DNA of 64,000 nt from Vibrio ulleungensis (lineage in GTDB: Bacteria > Pseudomonadota > Gammaproteobacteria > Enterobacterales > Vibrionaceae): assembly GCF_016900875.1 (NCBI RefSeq), contig NZ_JAFEUM010000007.1:186001-250000 (forward strand), read 5' to 3'. Of the stretch, positions 36,217 through 46,920 are shown piece by piece. A program made the position numbers and the translations under genes. The first letter of the stretch is position 1. Each line of letters starts with the position of its first letter. Under the pieces are notes generated by a model that saw only the letters and a list, made by a program, of their open reading frames with translations, was not told the DNA's origin and searched no databases.

Positions 36217-36694
36217 AGCCGCCTTGTTGTGCTTAATCTCAACAGGTGCATTTGCACTGTCTAGCGACAGCGAACAACCTGTATACATAGACTCAGATAG
36301 TCAAAAGCTAGATATGAAAAGCAATGAAGTAACCTTCGAAGGCGATGTTAAATTGGTACAGGGTAGTATCGAATTAGAAGCAGACAAAGTCATTGTCGTG
36401 CGCGACGCTGAAACTGGGACCATTACTTCCATTCAATCGTTTGGTGAGCCGACGACTTTTCGTCAAGAAACTGATGAAGGGAAAGAGCTAAGAGGCCAAG
36501 CGTTAGAATTATTCTATAGCATGAGTAACAATCAACTTCTCATGACTAAGCAAGCGCAATTAATGCAAGACGATAGTGTCATCAAAGGTGAGACCATTCG
36601 TTATCAGATCGATACTGAAACTATGCTTGCAGACGGTGGCAATGGCAATCGCGTCTCAACCGTTTTGCAACCTCAAGCGCAAAAAGGGCAATAG
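36200..36694 (+). CDS. lptA: Periplasmic LPS bridge protein LptA
   Basis: Periplasmic beta-jellyroll protein that polymerises head to tail as the LPS bridge to LptD. 164 residues from ATG 36200 (AAAGG upstream; GTG 36194 is a weaker choice). Signal peptide at about 1-20 (ending TGAFA). OstA repeats are visible: DSDSQKLDMKSNEVTFEGDVKLVQGSIELEADKV and VIKGETIRYQIDTETMLADG. It overlaps the end of lptC by 17 bases. Confidence 0.94.
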   Translation: MKSLLKAALLCLISTGAFALSSDSEQPVYIDSDSQKLDMKSNEVTFEGDVKLVQGSIELEADKVIVVRDAETGTITSIQSFGEPTTFRQETDEGKELRGQALELFYSMSNNQLLMTKQAQLMQDDSVIKGETIRYQIDTETMLADGGNGNRVSTVLQPQAQKGQ

Positions 36695-36697
36695 CCG

Positions 36698-37423
36698 ATG
36701 ACTGTATTACAGGCTAAGAACTTGGCTAAAAGCTATAACAAACGTCAGGTCGTCGCCGATGTCAGCTTAAAAGTAGAATCAGGTCAGATTGTTGGATTGC
36801 TTGGCCCAAACGGCGCCGGTAAAACTACCTCGTTTTATATGATCGTTGGTTTGGTCGCTCGAGATGAAGGTCAAATATTGATCGATGACCAAGACATCAG
36901 CATTCTTCCAATGCATAAGCGCTCGAAAATGGGGATTGGCTACTTGCCGCAAGAAGCGTCTATTTTCAGGAAGCTGTCGGTAGAAGATAACATTATGGCG
37001 GTACTGCAAACTCGCAAAGAGCTGAGCAATGAGCAGCGCCAAGACCGATTAGAAGACTTACTTGAAGAGTTCAATATTCAGCATATTCGCAAGTCTGCTG
37101 GGATGGCTTTATCCGGGGGCGAGCGTCGACGTGTTGAGATTGCGCGAGCACTGGCAGCCAATCCCGAATTCATTCTTCTGGACGAGCCTTTCGCGGGTGT
37201 AGACCCTATATCGGTTATCGACATCAAAAAGATTATCCAACACCTTAAACAGCGTGGGCTAGGCGTACTGATTACCGACCACAATGTGCGTGAAACACTC
37301 GATGTATGTGAAAAAGCGTACATCGTAAGCCAAGGGCATTTGATCGCAGAAGGCACTCCAGAGCAAGTTTTGAACAATGAGCAGGTAAAACGAGTTTATC
37401 TCGGTGAGCAATTCCGTCTATGA
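36698..37423 (+). CDS. lptB: LPS export ATPase LptB
   Basis: Cytosolic ATPase dimer that powers LptFG. 241 residues as in E. coli. Walker [10 protein letters not shown] at 36-44, Q-loop [23 protein letters not shown], signature [16 protein letters not shown], Walker [14 protein letters not shown] and switch His in [10 protein letters not shown]. Follows lptA by 3 bases. Confidence 0.97.
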   Translation: MTVLQAKNLAKSYNKRQVVADVSLKVESGQIVGLLGPNGAGKTTSFYMIVGLVARDEGQILIDDQDISILPMHKRSKMGIGYLPQEASIFRKLSVEDNIMAVLQTRKELSNEQRQDRLEDLLEEFNIQHIRKSAGMALSGGERRRVEIARALAANPEFILLDEPFAGVDPISVIDIKKIIQHLKQRGLGVLITDHNVRETLDVCEKAYIVSQGHLIAEGTPEQVLNNEQVKRVYLGEQFRL

Positions 37424-37529
37424 TTAAATGGTTAAGACTGGAAAGTGTTGGCGAAGTATGGTTTAAATGAGATAACAAATCTGACTAAAACGTCATTTTT
37501 CACAGTGGTATCAAGGTAATAAATTCTGA

Positions 37530-39008
37530 ATGAAACCGTCATTACAGCTTAAAATCGGGCAACAATTAGCAATGACCCCACAACTGCAACAAGCGATTCG
37601 CTTATTGCAGTTGTCTACACTTGATCTCCAGCAAGAGATTCAAGAAGCGCTCGATTCTAACCCACTTCTTGAAGTGGAAGAACAAGCCGAGCCCGTTTCA
37701 GATGCTGAGAAAGCAAATAATATAGAAGCCGAAAACGCAACCGCAACCGCAGCAGAAACCACACAAGAAATTGAAGCCGATCCGCAAGACAGTGCCGATC
37801 TTATCGAGCAAAGCAATATTAGCGAAGAGCTTGCTGTCGATACTACCTGGGAAGACGTTTACAGTGCAAACACTGGAAGCACTGGCATGGTGATGGACGA
37901 TGACATGCCCATCTACCAGGGTGAAACCACTCAATCGCTGCACGACTATTTACATTGGCAACTTGAACTTACTCCAATGAGTGAGCTGGACAATGCTATA
38001 GCCACTTCCATTATTGATGCCATTGATGAATACGGTTATTTGACCATTTCAAGCGAAGACATCCTAAGCAGTCTAAATAATGACGAGGTAGAGCTTGATG
38101 AAGTGGAAGCTGTACGTAAGCGGATACAGCAATTTGATCCCCTAGGTGTAGCATCAAGCTCACTGCAAGAATGCTTACTACTGCAATTGGCGACTTTTCC
38201 GGAAGATACGCCATGGCTTTCTGAAGCGCGCCATGTTCTTGAAAATTACATCGATATGCTTGGTAATCGTGATTACAAGTTGATCATGAAAGAAACTAAG
38301 TTAAAAGAGGATCAACTGCGAGACATCATGTCTCTGATCCAAAAGCTGGATCCTAGACCAGGCAATACTGTTGCCCCCGATGACACTGAATATGTTGTTC
38401 CCGATGTTTCTGTTTTTAAAGACAAGGGAAAATGGGTGGTTTCAATTAACCCTGACAGCGTTCCGCGTCTCAAAGTAAACCAACAGTACGCGGCACTCGG
38501 TAAGGGAAACAGTCCAGACAGTCAGTTCATCAAAAGTAATTTGCAAGAAGCTAAATGGTTGATTAAAAGCTTAGAAAGCCGCAACGAAACACTGCTAAAA
38601 GTAGCGCGTTGCATTGTAGAGCATCAACAAGAGTTTTTTGAGCACGGAGAAGAGGCCATGAAGCCAATGGTCTTGAACGATATTGCTCTCGCTGTGGACA
38701 TGCATGAGTCCACGATTTCTCGCGTCACAACGCAAAAATATATGCACACGCCAAGAGGCATCTTTGAGCTCAAATACTTTTTCTCGAGTCACGTAAGTAC
38801 TGATAATGGTGGAGAATGCTCTTCCACCGCGATACGTGCCCTCATCAAGAAATTCGTAGCGGCAGAAAATAGAGCAAAACCACTCAGTGACAGTAAAATT
38901 GCCGCACTATTAGCTGACCAAGGCATACAAGTGGCCCGTCGTACGATTGCTAAATATCGTGAGTCCCTAGGGATAGCCCCTTCAAGTCAGCGCAAACGCC
39001 TACTTTAG
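37530..39008 (+). CDS. rpoN: RNA polymerase sigma-54 factor RpoN
   Basis: Alternative sigma factor for nitrogen, flagellar and other activator-dependent promoters. 492 residues. Region I at 1-50 ([29 protein letters not shown]), an acidic Gln/Glu-rich region II at about 52-130, the core-binding region III, the HTH near [34 protein letters not shown] and the RpoN box [10 protein letters not shown] at 469-478. Lies between lptB and hpf, as in most gammaproteobacteria. Confidence 0.97.
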   Translation: MKPSLQLKIGQQLAMTPQLQQAIRLLQLSTLDLQQEIQEALDSNPLLEVEEQAEPVSDAEKANNIEAENATATAAETTQEIEADPQDSADLIEQSNISEELAVDTTWEDVYSANTGSTGMVMDDDMPIYQGETTQSLHDYLHWQLELTPMSELDNAIATSIIDAIDEYGYLTISSEDILSSLNNDEVELDEVEAVRKRIQQFDPLGVASSSLQECLLLQLATFPEDTPWLSEARHVLENYIDMLGNRDYKLIMKETKLKEDQLRDIMSLIQKLDPRPGNTVAPDDTEYVVPDVSVFKDKGKWVVSINPDSVPRLKVNQQYAALGKGNSPDSQFIKSNLQEAKWLIKSLESRNETLLKVARCIVEHQQEFFEHGEEAMKPMVLNDIALAVDMHESTISRVTTQKYMHTPRGIFELKYFFSSHVSTDNGGECSSTAIRALIKKFVAAENRAKPLSDSKIAALLADQGIQVARRTIAKYRESLGIAPSSQRKRLL

Positions 39009-39029
39009 GCAGAAACAGAAGGAACGTCT

Positions 39030-39317
39030 ATGCAAATCAATATTAAAGGCCATCACGTTGATCTAACAGATTCAATGCAGGAGTACGTGGATTCTAAATT
39101 TGCAAAACTAGAACGCTTTTTTGAACACATCACCAATGTCCATGTTGTACTGAAAGTTGAAAAACTTAACCAAATTGCAGAAGCCACCCTACATGTTGCG
39201 CAAGGTGAAATACACGCCTCAGCCGAAAGTGATAGTATGTACGCAGCGATAGATTCTCTGGTCGACAAACTTGTACGACAACTCAATAAACATAAAGAAA
39301 AATTAAGTAATCACTAA
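39030..39317 (+). CDS. hpf: Ribosome hibernation promoting factor Hpf
   Basis: Short-form HPF, 95 residues, which binds the 30S decoding centre and promotes 100S dimers in stationary phase. The S30AE domain spans the protein: MQINIKGHHVDLTDSMQEYVDSKFAKLERFF and IHASAESDSMYAAIDSLVDKLVRQLNKHKEK. Start after GAAGGAACG. Three bases before ptsN. Confidence 0.95.
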   Translation: MQINIKGHHVDLTDSMQEYVDSKFAKLERFFEHITNVHVVLKVEKLNQIAEATLHVAQGEIHASAESDSMYAAIDSLVDKLVRQLNKHKEKLSNH

Positions 39318-39320
39318 ACT

Positions 39321-39767
39321 ATGCAAATCAGTGAAGTACTCTCTTTGGACTGCACAAAAAGTGCAGTCCATTGTACGAGCAAAAAAAGAGCCCTCGAAAT
39401 CATCAGCGAAATCGCTGCCGAGCAATGCGATCAAAGCTCAACTGAGTTATTTGAATGTATGTTAGGACGAGAGAAAATGGGCAGTACGGGCATTGGCAAC
39501 GGTATTGCTATCCCCCACGCCCGAATGCAAGACAGTGAGCGTGCTATCGCAGTATTAGTACAGTGTGATGAGCCTATTGAATTCGATGCCATAGACAATC
39601 GACCCGTTGACCTTTTGTTTGCACTCTTAGTGCCAGACTCTCAATGCAAAGAACATTTAAGCACTTTGGCCAGCATGGCCGAAAAGCTAAACGATAAAGC
39701 GATAACCAAACAGCTTCGTCGTGCAGAATCCGATGAAGAGCTTTATCAAATCATGGTCGCGAAATAA
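39321..39767 (+). CDS. ptsN: Nitrogen PTS enzyme IIA (PtsN)
   Basis: EIIA-Ntr, a 148-residue cytosolic phosphoacceptor that controls K+ transport and other targets rather than sugar uptake. The phosphorylated His is His66 in [17 protein letters not shown]. Mannitol/fructose EIIA fold features include [20 protein letters not shown]. It lies between hpf and rapZ; the phosphodonor NPr is encoded by ptsO at 40669. Confidence 0.95.
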   Translation: MQISEVLSLDCTKSAVHCTSKKRALEIISEIAAEQCDQSSTELFECMLGREKMGSTGIGNGIAIPHARMQDSERAIAVLVQCDEPIEFDAIDNRPVDLLFALLVPDSQCKEHLSTLASMAEKLNDKAITKQLRRAESDEELYQIMVAK

Positions 39768-39769
39768 TC

Positions 39770-40654
39770 ATGGATTCCCCTAAAACCAATCAACTTGTGG
39801 TTATCAGTGGCCGTTCGGGCGCGGGCAAAAGTGTCGCGTTGCGTGTGTTGGAAGATTTGGGGTACTACTGCGTCGATAACTTACCCGTCAATCTACTCAC
39901 TCCCTTTTCCGACAGCATGAAAAATCAGTTGGGGCGTGTTGCAGTTAGCATCGATATTCGCAATTTACCTAACGACCCTAATCAAGTCACTACCCAATTA
40001 AATGCGCTTAAGCAAACTTGGGATGTGATGGTGATATTTGTCGACGCGCAGCTCGAAACACTGCTTAAACGCTACAGCGAAACTCGACGGATTCACCCGC
40101 TGTCCATTGGCGAAGAAAAGCTAGCACTGGCTCAAGCCATTGAATCAGAAGAAGACTTACTCGAACCCATAAAAGCACAAGCCGACTTAGTCATCGACAG
40201 TAGTCAATCGACACTTCATGACCTGAGTGAAACCGTGAGGTTGCGAGTTCTTGGGCGCGAAAGCAAAGAGTTAGTCATGGTATTTGAGTCGTTTGGATTC
40301 AAATATGGTGTGCCAAAAGATACCGATTACGTCTTCGATGTTCGATTTTTACCTAACCCTCATTGGGAGCCAGGACTTCGCAGCCAAACAGGACTCGATA
40401 AACCTGTACAGGAATACTTAGCGGGCCACCAAGAAGTTCAAGACCTTACGCAAGACATCCAAGGTTTTGTCGAGAAATGGTTGCCACAACTTGAGAAAAA
40501 CAATCGCAGCTACCTAACTATCGCTATTGGATGCACCGGCGGAAAACACCGATCAGTGTTCGTTGCACAACAACTTGCCATTCACTTTGCCGATCTCAAA
40601 CATCAGGTTCAAGTAAGGCACACCACTTTAGAGCGTCCCGAAAACAAACTTTAG
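39770..40654 (+). CDS. rapZ: RNase adapter protein RapZ
   Basis: RNA-binding adapter that in E. coli delivers the sRNA GlmZ to RNase E and so adjusts GlmS and amino-sugar supply. 294 residues. The N-terminal P-loop GRSGAGKS at 14-21 and Walker B-like VIFVDAQ lie in the nucleotide-binding domain. The C-terminal domain includes [17 protein letters not shown] and [11 protein letters not shown]. GlmZ itself is not in this window. Two bases after ptsN; 14 before ptsO. Confidence 0.94.
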   Translation: MDSPKTNQLVVISGRSGAGKSVALRVLEDLGYYCVDNLPVNLLTPFSDSMKNQLGRVAVSIDIRNLPNDPNQVTTQLNALKQTWDVMVIFVDAQLETLLKRYSETRRIHPLSIGEEKLALAQAIESEEDLLEPIKAQADLVIDSSQSTLHDLSETVRLRVLGRESKELVMVFESFGFKYGVPKDTDYVFDVRFLPNPHWEPGLRSQTGLDKPVQEYLAGHQEVQDLTQDIQGFVEKWLPQLEKNNRSYLTIAIGCTGGKHRSVFVAQQLAIHFADLKHQVQVRHTTLERPENKL

Positions 40655-40668
40655 TCGAGAAATTGCCG

Positions 40669-40941
40669 ATGGAACTCACCAGAACAGTACTCATCATTAA
40701 TCGCTTAGGCTTGCACGCTCGCGCTGCCATTAAGTTAGTTGAACTCGCTCAAAGCTTTGATGCAACGCTCACACTGTGCAATGACGATAAGTGTGTAGTG
40801 CTTGAGAGTGTTATGGGGGTACTGCTATTGGAGTCCTCACAAGGCCAACACGTCACAATAAAAGCAACCGGTCCGCAAGCCGATGTTGCCTTAGACGCAG
40901 TTTGCCAGCTCATCGAAAAAAAATTCGATGAAGATGAATAA
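40669..40941 (+). CDS. ptsO: Phosphocarrier protein NPr (PtsO)
   Basis: HPr-like phosphocarrier of the nitrogen PTS. 90 residues from ATG 40669; the longer frame from 40531 overlaps rapZ and is rejected. Active-site His16 in [10 protein letters not shown] and the HPr Ser-site region [18 protein letters not shown] are visible. Last gene of the rpoN cluster. Confidence 0.95.
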   Translation: MELTRTVLIINRLGLHARAAIKLVELAQSFDATLTLCNDDKCVVLESVMGVLLLESSQGQHVTIKATGPQADVALDAVCQLIEKKFDEDE

Positions 40942-41060
40942 GTTGCGTCAATAAGATTAAAAGTGACATAGAATTACGTTACTATTAGCGCCTCGGCGCC
41001 GACCTAACCTTTGGCGCCCCTTCCCTATTTTATTCAATCTAAGTATACGAGGAGGTGGGT
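40942..41060 (+). promoter_or_regulatory. mgtE leader region
   Basis: 119 bases between ptsO and mgtE. Two copies of the self-complementary GGCGCC (40995-41000 and 41013-41018) can form a stem with a 12-base loop, 42 bases before the strong GAGGAGGTG ribosome site. Too short for a known Mg2+ (M-box) riboswitch. Confidence 0.35.
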
Positions 41061-42419
41061 ATGCCAGAGCAACTCGAGTTTGACCAAGCTCACCAAACCC
41101 TACAAGACGTCAGTGAAGCGATCGACCAAGGCCGATTTGTTTTCGTTCGACGCCAACTTCAGGACATGGAGCCTGAAGATATTGCTCAGCTACTTGAAGC
41201 CTCCCCTCGAAAAAGTCGCGACGTTCTTTGGCAACTGACCGACCCGGAAGATTATGGCGACATCCTTGATGAGTTAAGTGAAGACGTTAAAGACGATGTT
41301 GTGGCCAAAATGGCACCAGAAACGCTCGCTGAGGCGACTGAGGGCATGGATACTGATGACATCGCCTACGTACTCAGAAGTTTGCCTGACGACGTTTCTA
41401 GAGGCGTACTGGCCCAAATGGACACGGCTGACCGTCTTCGTGTTGAAACGGCGCTCTCCTACCCGGAAGATACCGCCGGTGGCTTAATGAATACCGACGT
41501 CACCACCATTCGTGGCGACGTGGAAGTCGATGTAATTTTGCGATACTTACGCATTAAGGCAGAGCTTCCAGAAGCGACCGATACACTATACGTTGTCGAT
41601 CAAGAGAACCGATTGATCGGTAATCTTTCTCTCACCACGTTGGTTACCTCTCAGCCCGATAAGCAAGTCATCGATATTATGGACGACGCGGATGAAGCCA
41701 TCACAGTTGATACCAAAGACTCTGATGTTGCGTCGCTGTTTGAGCGCCGTAACTGGGTTTCAGCTCCGGTCATTGATGATAATCAGACGTTGGTTGGCCG
41801 TATCACCATCGATGACGTGGTGGATGTTATCCGTGAAGATGCCGAGCACTCAATGATGAGTATGGCGGGTATGGATGACGACGAAGATACGTTTGCACCT
41901 GTAATAAAATCGGCACGACGCCGAAGTGTTTGGTTAGGGGTTAATGTGTTAGCTGCGTTGACTGCCGCATCTGTATCAAACATGTTTGAGTCAACACTCG
42001 AACAAATGGCCGCCATCGCAATATTAATGACTATCGTACCTTCTATGGGTGGCGTTGCAGGCAACCAGACTGTTGCATTGGTGATCCGTGGTTTAGCTCT
42101 GGGTCATATTGGTGACAGTAACCAGAAAGAATTACTGCGCAAAGAAGCCGCTATCGGATTTCTAAATGGTATTTTGTGGGCCATCATATTAGGTGGCATC
42201 GTTATGTTATGGAAAGAAGACATCGTTCTCGGCCTAATCATGTCTGGTGCAATGCTGACTAACCTATTTGTTGCCGGTATTGCGGGAGTTTCAATCCCCA
42301 TAATTTTGAAAAAAATGGACATCGACCCAGCACTTGCCGGTGGTATGGCACTGACGACCATAACCGATGTGATTGGATTACTGGTCTTCCTCGGACTTGC
42401 CACGGTGTTTCTGGTTTAG
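41061..42419 (+). CDS. mgtE: Magnesium transporter MgtE
   Basis: Homodimeric Mg2+ channel of the inner membrane. 452 residues from ATG 41061 (GAGGAGGTG site; the GTG at 41055 is part of that site). N domain of helical MgtE repeats at about 20-130, two CBS domains at about 140-255 that gate the pore by cytosolic Mg2+, a plug helix, and five TM helices from about 285, including PSMGGVAGNQTVALVIRG, in which the selectivity residues lie. Single gene, convergent with pmbA. Confidence 0.95.
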   Translation: MPEQLEFDQAHQTLQDVSEAIDQGRFVFVRRQLQDMEPEDIAQLLEASPRKSRDVLWQLTDPEDYGDILDELSEDVKDDVVAKMAPETLAEATEGMDTDDIAYVLRSLPDDVSRGVLAQMDTADRLRVETALSYPEDTAGGLMNTDVTTIRGDVEVDVILRYLRIKAELPEATDTLYVVDQENRLIGNLSLTTLVTSQPDKQVIDIMDDADEAITVDTKDSDVASLFERRNWVSAPVIDDNQTLVGRITIDDVVDVIREDAEHSMMSMAGMDDDEDTFAPVIKSARRRSVWLGVNVLAALTAASVSNMFESTLEQMAAIAILMTIVPSMGGVAGNQTVALVIRGLALGHIGDSNQKELLRKEAAIGFLNGILWAIILGGIVMLWKEDIVLGLIMSGAMLTNLFVAGIAGVSIPIILKKMDIDPALAGGMALTTITDVIGLLVFLGLATVFLV

Positions 42420-42426
42420 AGCCACA

Positions 42427-42454
42427 AAAAAGGGAGCACACAGTGCTCCCTTTT
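42427..42454. terminator. Bidirectional terminator, mgtE / pmbA
   Basis: Stem AAAAGGGAGCAC/GTGCTCCCTTTT around a 3-base loop, between convergent genes. Confidence 0.9.
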
Positions 42455-42471
42455 CAGTTCACTATATCGAG

Positions 42472-43815
42472 TTATTCACCAGCAATTTTCATCGACTCTA
42501 GCAGTACCGAGCCCATCTGAATTTGAGAGCGAGTTTCCACGTCGTTACCCACCGCGACAATGTTTTGGTACATCTGCTTTAGATTACCCGCAATGGTAAT
42601 TTCAGAAATAGGATATTGGATCACGCCGTTTTCTACCCAAAAACCGGCTGCGCCGCGAGAGTAATCGCCAGTGACCGTGTTTACACCCTGCCCCATAAGC
42701 TCAGTAACCAAAACACCCGTACCAAGGGCCTTAAGCATTTCTTCAAAGCTCTGCCCTGTAGAGCCAACATACCAGTTATGAATACCACCAGCATGACCTG
42801 TTGGCGTCATATCCAGCTTTCTTGCCGCGTACGAAGTGAGCAAGTACGTTGAAAGCACGCCATCGGTGACTATTTGACGATCTTGAGTGATCACACCTTC
42901 GTTATCAAAGGGGGACGACGCTAATCCACGAAGCACGTGAGGCTTTTCTTCAATGTTAAACCAGCTAGGAAGGATTTGCTTACCAAGATGGTCTAGTAAA
43001 AAACTCGACTTACGGTACAACGAGCTGCCGCTGATAGCGCCAACAAGATGACCCATTAAGCCCGTTGCTACATCCGCTGCAAACATTACAGGGTATTCAC
43101 CAGTCGCAATCTTGCGAGCATCTAAGCGGCTGACTGTTTTGCGACCGGCTTCTTCACCAACACGCTCAGGTGACCAAAGGTCGTCAATGTGGCGCGCCAT
43201 GGTGTAACTATAATCGCGTTCCATTTCTCCATTTTCTCCAACCCCAATGACAACGGCGCTGATGCTATGGCGAGAAGAAGGATAGCTGGCGATAAGCCCA
43301 TGAGTGTTTCCGTAAACGCGAACACCGTAATGGCTGTCGTAACTGGCACCATCACTTTGTTGAATTTTGTCAGAGTAGTTTAATGCGGCTTCTTCTGCTT
43401 TAATTGCAATCGCTGCAGCCACATCTGGGTTTGGCTCATCTGGATGAAAAAGATCGAGATCTTTAATCTCTTTAACCATTAGCTCGGCGGGTGCAGGTCC
43501 AGCACAAGGATCTTCTGAGGTGTACTGGGCAATATCTAATGCCGCTTCTACCGTTTTTGCGATCGCTTGCTCGCTGAGGTCTGATGTAGACGCGCTACCC
43601 TTACGCTGTCCGCGATATACGGTAATGCCAAGCGCGCCATCGGTGTTAAGTTCAACATTTTCAATTTCACCTAAGCGGGTTGAAACGCTTAACCCTGTGG
43701 ACTTGTTGACCGCGACTTCCGCGGCATCAGCCTTTACTTTAGCGAGTGTAAGCGCTCTTTCTACCGCAGCTTCAAGTTCGGCTCGTTGCTGTGCGACGTG
43801 CTGTTTTGCATCCAT
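42472..43815 (-). CDS. pmbA: Metalloprotease PmbA (TldE)
   Basis: TldE subunit of the TldD/TldE protease, which degrades unfolded peptides and matures microcin B17 and the CcdA antitoxin in E. coli. 447 residues. Features are the N-terminal [19 protein letters not shown] region, [16 protein letters not shown], the [17 protein letters not shown] block and the C-terminal [27 protein letters not shown]. It lacks the catalytic HExxxH, which the partner TldD carries at 44569-46014. Divergent from darP. Confidence 0.95.
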   Translation of the reverse strand: MDAKQHVAQQRAELEAAVERALTLAKVKADAAEVAVNKSTGLSVSTRLGEIENVELNTDGALGITVYRGQRKGSASTSDLSEQAIAKTVEAALDIAQYTSEDPCAGPAPAELMVKEIKDLDLFHPDEPNPDVAAAIAIKAEEAALNYSDKIQQSDGASYDSHYGVRVYGNTHGLIASYPSSRHSISAVVIGVGENGEMERDYSYTMARHIDDLWSPERVGEEAGRKTVSRLDARKIATGEYPVMFAADVATGLMGHLVGAISGSSLYRKSSFLLDHLGKQILPSWFNIEEKPHVLRGLASSPFDNEGVITQDRQIVTDGVLSTYLLTSYAARKLDMTPTGHAGGIHNWYVGSTGQSFEEMLKALGTGVLVTELMGQGVNTVTGDYSRGAAGFWVENGVIQYPISEITIAGNLKQMYQNIVAVGNDVETRSQIQMGSVLLESMKIAGE

Positions 43816-43966
43816 AGTTGCTGATTTCCCAACTCTACCGCCAGTGATCTACATGACTGGCAAAAAAAATGTTGCGCTTAGAATAGCAAGCTTTTTCCCT
43901 ACACCCTAGATTTGTTGTTAAAATAGAAACAGACAGCGAAATAAATCACAGAGTACAGATAAAGTT

Positions 43967-44491
43967 ATGGCACGAAAAAACCAGAAAGCTCCTTGGGAAG
44001 AAGAGGAAGAGATCATTTGGGTAAGCAAAACCGAATTGAAGCGCGATATGGAAGAGTTGCAAAAGCTAGGTGAAGAGCTGGTCGGTTTAAAGCCGAGCGT
44101 ACTAGAGAAGTTTCCTATCCCTGAAGATCTTGCTCACGCTATTTCTGATGCTCAACGCTTTAAAAACGAAGCGAGACGTCGCCAGTTGCAATACATTGGC
44201 AAAGTGATGCGCAACATCGATATTGAACCGCTACAGGCCGCATTAGATAAATACCGCAACAAGCACTCTCAAGCGTCAGCGGAATTGCATAAACTCGAGC
44301 AGCTTCGAGACAGCGTAGTAGAACAAGGTGATGTTGCAATCAATCAAGTCCTAGACTTGTACCCAAGCGCCGATCGTCAACAGCTAAGACAATTGGCACG
44401 TCAGGCCAATAAAGAGAAAAAGCAGAGTAAGCCACCGCGCGCGTACCGAGAAATATTCCAAATCCTCAAAGCGCTTCATGAAGGCAGCTAA
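43967..44491 (+). CDS. darP: Ribosome-associated protein DarP (YjgA)
   Basis: DUF615 protein that in E. coli associates with late 50S assembly intermediates. 174 residues, highly charged and helical. The conserved start is [33 protein letters not shown], with LPIPEDL-like [11 protein letters not shown] near 46 and [20 protein letters not shown] near 65-85. It lies divergent to pmbA as in E. coli. Confidence 0.93.
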   Translation: MARKNQKAPWEEEEEIIWVSKTELKRDMEELQKLGEELVGLKPSVLEKFPIPEDLAHAISDAQRFKNEARRRQLQYIGKVMRNIDIEPLQAALDKYRNKHSQASAELHKLEQLRDSVVEQGDVAINQVLDLYPSADRQQLRQLARQANKEKKQSKPPRAYREIFQILKALHEGS

Positions 44492-44532
44492 GTAAACAGC
44501 TTAAGAAAAAAGCTAAGCAGTAACAGAAATCA

Positions 44533-44570
44533 AGGGGAGTCAGTCATTGTAGACTGACTCCTTATTTTTT
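44533..44570. terminator. Terminator between darP and tldD
   Basis: Stem GGAGTCAGTC/GACTGACTCC around a 6-base loop with a T-run to the right. The leftmost bases overlap nothing coding; the tldD stop is at its right edge. Confidence 0.85.
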
Positions 44571-46014
44571 AGTCGGTACCACCAACTGTCAAACTGTCTA
44601 ATTTAAGAGTTGGTTGCCCAACGCCTACAGGAACACTTTGACCAGCTTTACCACACACGCCCACACCACGATCGAGCTCTAAGTCGTTGCCGACCATAGA
44701 CACTTGCTGCATCGCTTCAATACCTGAGCCAATCAAAGTTGCTCCTTTGACTGGTGCGGTAATCTTACCATCTTCAATGAGGTACGCTTCTGATGCAGAA
44801 AACACAAACTTTCCAGAAGTAATGTCCACTTGGCCACCAGCAAAATTTGGTGCGTATATACCTTTCTTAACCGACGCAATAATCTCTTCTGATGAGTGTT
44901 CTCCCGCCAGCATATAGGTGTTGGTCATTCGAGGCATTGGTAGATGCGCGTATGATTCACGACGCCCGTTGCCAGTAGGCGCTACACCCATTAAGCGAGC
45001 ATTAAGCTTGTCTTGCATATAGCCTTTAAGCACACCGTTTTCTATTAAAGTGTTGTATTTCCCTTGAACACCTTCATCATCAATATTGAGTGAGCCACGA
45101 CGGTCCGCCATGGTACCATCATCGACAATGGTGCAGTGTTTTGAGGTCACTTGTTCGCCAACTTTTCCTGAGAATACCGACGAGCCTTTACGGTTAAAGT
45201 CACCTTCAAGTCCATGTCCTACCGCTTCGTGCAACAGAACACCTGGCCAACCCGCGCCCAAAACCACAGGCATACTTCCTGCTGGTGCGGCAATAGCTTC
45301 TAGGTTTACCAATGCCATACGAATGGCTTCATCGGCGAATTGAGTCGCGACGGTGCCGTTGCCTGCACTCTCTATAAAGTACTCGTAGCCATAACGGCCA
45401 CCACCACCAGAATTTCCACGCTCGCGGCGCTCACCTTTTTGTGCCAACACACTGATAGACAATCTAACCAGTGGTCGAATGTCTGCAGCATAAGTGCCGT
45501 CTGTAGCAGCGACCAGTACTTGTTCGTACACAGCACTTAAGCTGATATTGACTTCTTGCACCAAAGGTTCTTTGGTACGGATGTAGGCATCTAGCTCTTT
45601 CAGTAGGCTGATTTTACGAACTTTGTCCAAGCTATCAAAAGGGTTGTCACTCCCATAAGCGGCACCGCTAATGGCTGGTGTTAAGGTCTTAACTCGGCCG
45701 TTCTGGCCTTGTTTCGCAATGCCACGCGCAGCAATCGCATTTTGCTTCAACCCATCAACATCAAATTGATCAGAGTAGGCAAATCCGGTTTTCTCACCCG
45801 TCACCGCCCGCACACCAACACCACGATCAATATTGAATGAGCCTTCTTTAACTATGCTGTCTTCCAAGACTAACGATTCGTGCCAGCTGCTCTGAAAGTA
45901 CAAATCGGCATAATCAATATCGCGCTCAGCAATAATGGATAGCGTATTTTCCAGTGCTTGACGATCCAACCCTGTTGGGGCCAATAGTTCTTTTTCTACT
46001 TGATCTAAACTCAT
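44569..46014 (-). CDS. tldD: Metalloprotease TldD
   Basis: Catalytic subunit of the TldD/TldE heterodimeric protease. 481 residues. The zinc motif HEAVGH is at 262-267 (Glu263 catalytic) within [16 protein letters not shown]-terminal [17 protein letters not shown] and C-terminal [26 protein letters not shown] are typical. It follows the amidase gene by 9 bases at the end of the long mre...tldD gene string. Confidence 0.96.
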   Translation of the reverse strand: MSLDQVEKELLAPTGLDRQALENTLSIIAERDIDYADLYFQSSWHESLVLEDSIVKEGSFNIDRGVGVRAVTGEKTGFAYSDQFDVDGLKQNAIAARGIAKQGQNGRVKTLTPAISGAAYGSDNPFDSLDKVRKISLLKELDAYIRTKEPLVQEVNISLSAVYEQVLVAATDGTYAADIRPLVRLSISVLAQKGERRERGNSGGGGRYGYEYFIESAGNGTVATQFADEAIRMALVNLEAIAAPAGSMPVVLGAGWPGVLLHEAVGHGLEGDFNRKGSSVFSGKVGEQVTSKHCTIVDDGTMADRRGSLNIDDEGVQGKYNTLIENGVLKGYMQDKLNARLMGVAPTGNGRRESYAHLPMPRMTNTYMLAGEHSSEEIIASVKKGIYAPNFAGGQVDITSGKFVFSASEAYLIEDGKITAPVKGATLIGSGIEAMQQVSMVGNDLELDRGVGVCGKAGQSVPVGVGQPTLKLDSLTVGGTD

Positions 46015-46023
46015 AATGAGTAA

Positions 46024-46890
46024 CTACTCTTTCAAATTAGTATGAAAACGGGTGTGGTCGAGAAGTGGCATAGCCTGACGAACCTCATCCGTTTTTTGAT
46101 GGTCTATTGATACCACAAAATGACCTGCAGTATCAGTCAATCTTTCGGCAATTGTGCCCCATGGGTCAATGACCATGGAGTGTCCATAGGTATTTCTGCT
46201 GTCACTGTGTGTACCACACTGTGCACTTGCTATGATCCAAGACTGGGTTTCTATAGCTCGAGATTGTAGCAAAGTCTCCCAATGAGCCTTACCGGTGACT
46301 TGAGTAAACGCTGCTGCTACGACAATTACATTTGCGCCACTCTCGCGAAGCGATTGGTATAGCGCAGGAAAACGAACGTCATAACATATCGTTATCCCAA
46401 GTCGCCCAGCAGGAGTTTTACAAGTCACAACCTCATGGCCCGCTTGATAGGTATCAGATTCTCGGTAACGCTGATGTGCATCCCCAACATCAACATCGAA
46501 TAGGTGCAGTTTTTTATAGTGTGACGCCAATTCTCCGCTAGGGTTAAACAACAAACTGGTTGTGGAGAGTTTACTTGAGCTCTGCTTAATGGGAAAACTA
46601 CCAATATGAAGCCAGAGCTTATAGCGTTTGGCTAATTCGGAGAGTCTATTTTGGATAGGTCCACGGTTTAGCTCTTCGGCTGCTTCTTGATAGGCGGTGG
46701 TATTTGCGAAAAGCAGCATGTTCTCAGGGGTAAATACCATCGAAACTCTTTGCTCTGAGAGTTCGACAAGTTGCTGCTCAAGAAACTGCAAGTTTAAGTG
46801 TAAATCGTCCGTTGAATTCGCTTGTATGACGCCTACGCGCGTTGAGAGCGTGTGCTCAAATATGGATGACTCCACTGCATTCGAATCCAT
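46024..46890 (-). CDS. Nitrilase-family amidase, deaminated-glutathione-amidase-like
   Basis: A 288-residue carbon-nitrogen hydrolase. The catalytic triad is visible: Glu56 (FTPENMLL), Lys127 (HYKKLHLFDVDV) and Cys169 (ITICYDVRFPALY). The combination of KLHLFDVDV and CYDVRFPALYQSLRESGA is the Nit1-type signature, the group that hydrolyses deaminated glutathione, a metabolite-repair reaction. Start after GGAGCGCAG. It is inserted between yhdP and tldD, which are neighbours in E. coli. The exact substrate is inferred from motif similarity. Confidence 0.85.
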   Translation of the reverse strand: MDSNAVESSIFEHTLSTRVGVIQANSTDDLHLNLQFLEQQLVELSEQRVSMVFTPENMLLFANTTAYQEAAEELNRGPIQNRLSELAKRYKLWLHIGSFPIKQSSSKLSTTSLLFNPSGELASHYKKLHLFDVDVGDAHQRYRESDTYQAGHEVVTCKTPAGRLGITICYDVRFPALYQSLRESGANVIVVAAAFTQVTGKAHWETLLQSRAIETQSWIIASAQCGTHSDSRNTYGHSMVIDPWGTIAERLTDTAGHFVVSIDHQKTDEVRQAMPLLDHTRFHTNLKE

Positions 46891-46920
46891 GACTGCGCTC
46901 CTTGCGTTACTTGAACACCA

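Noticed and set aside
40531..40668. Long N-terminal extension of ptsO
   Set aside because: It overlaps the end of rapZ in another frame, and the NPr start is at 40669.
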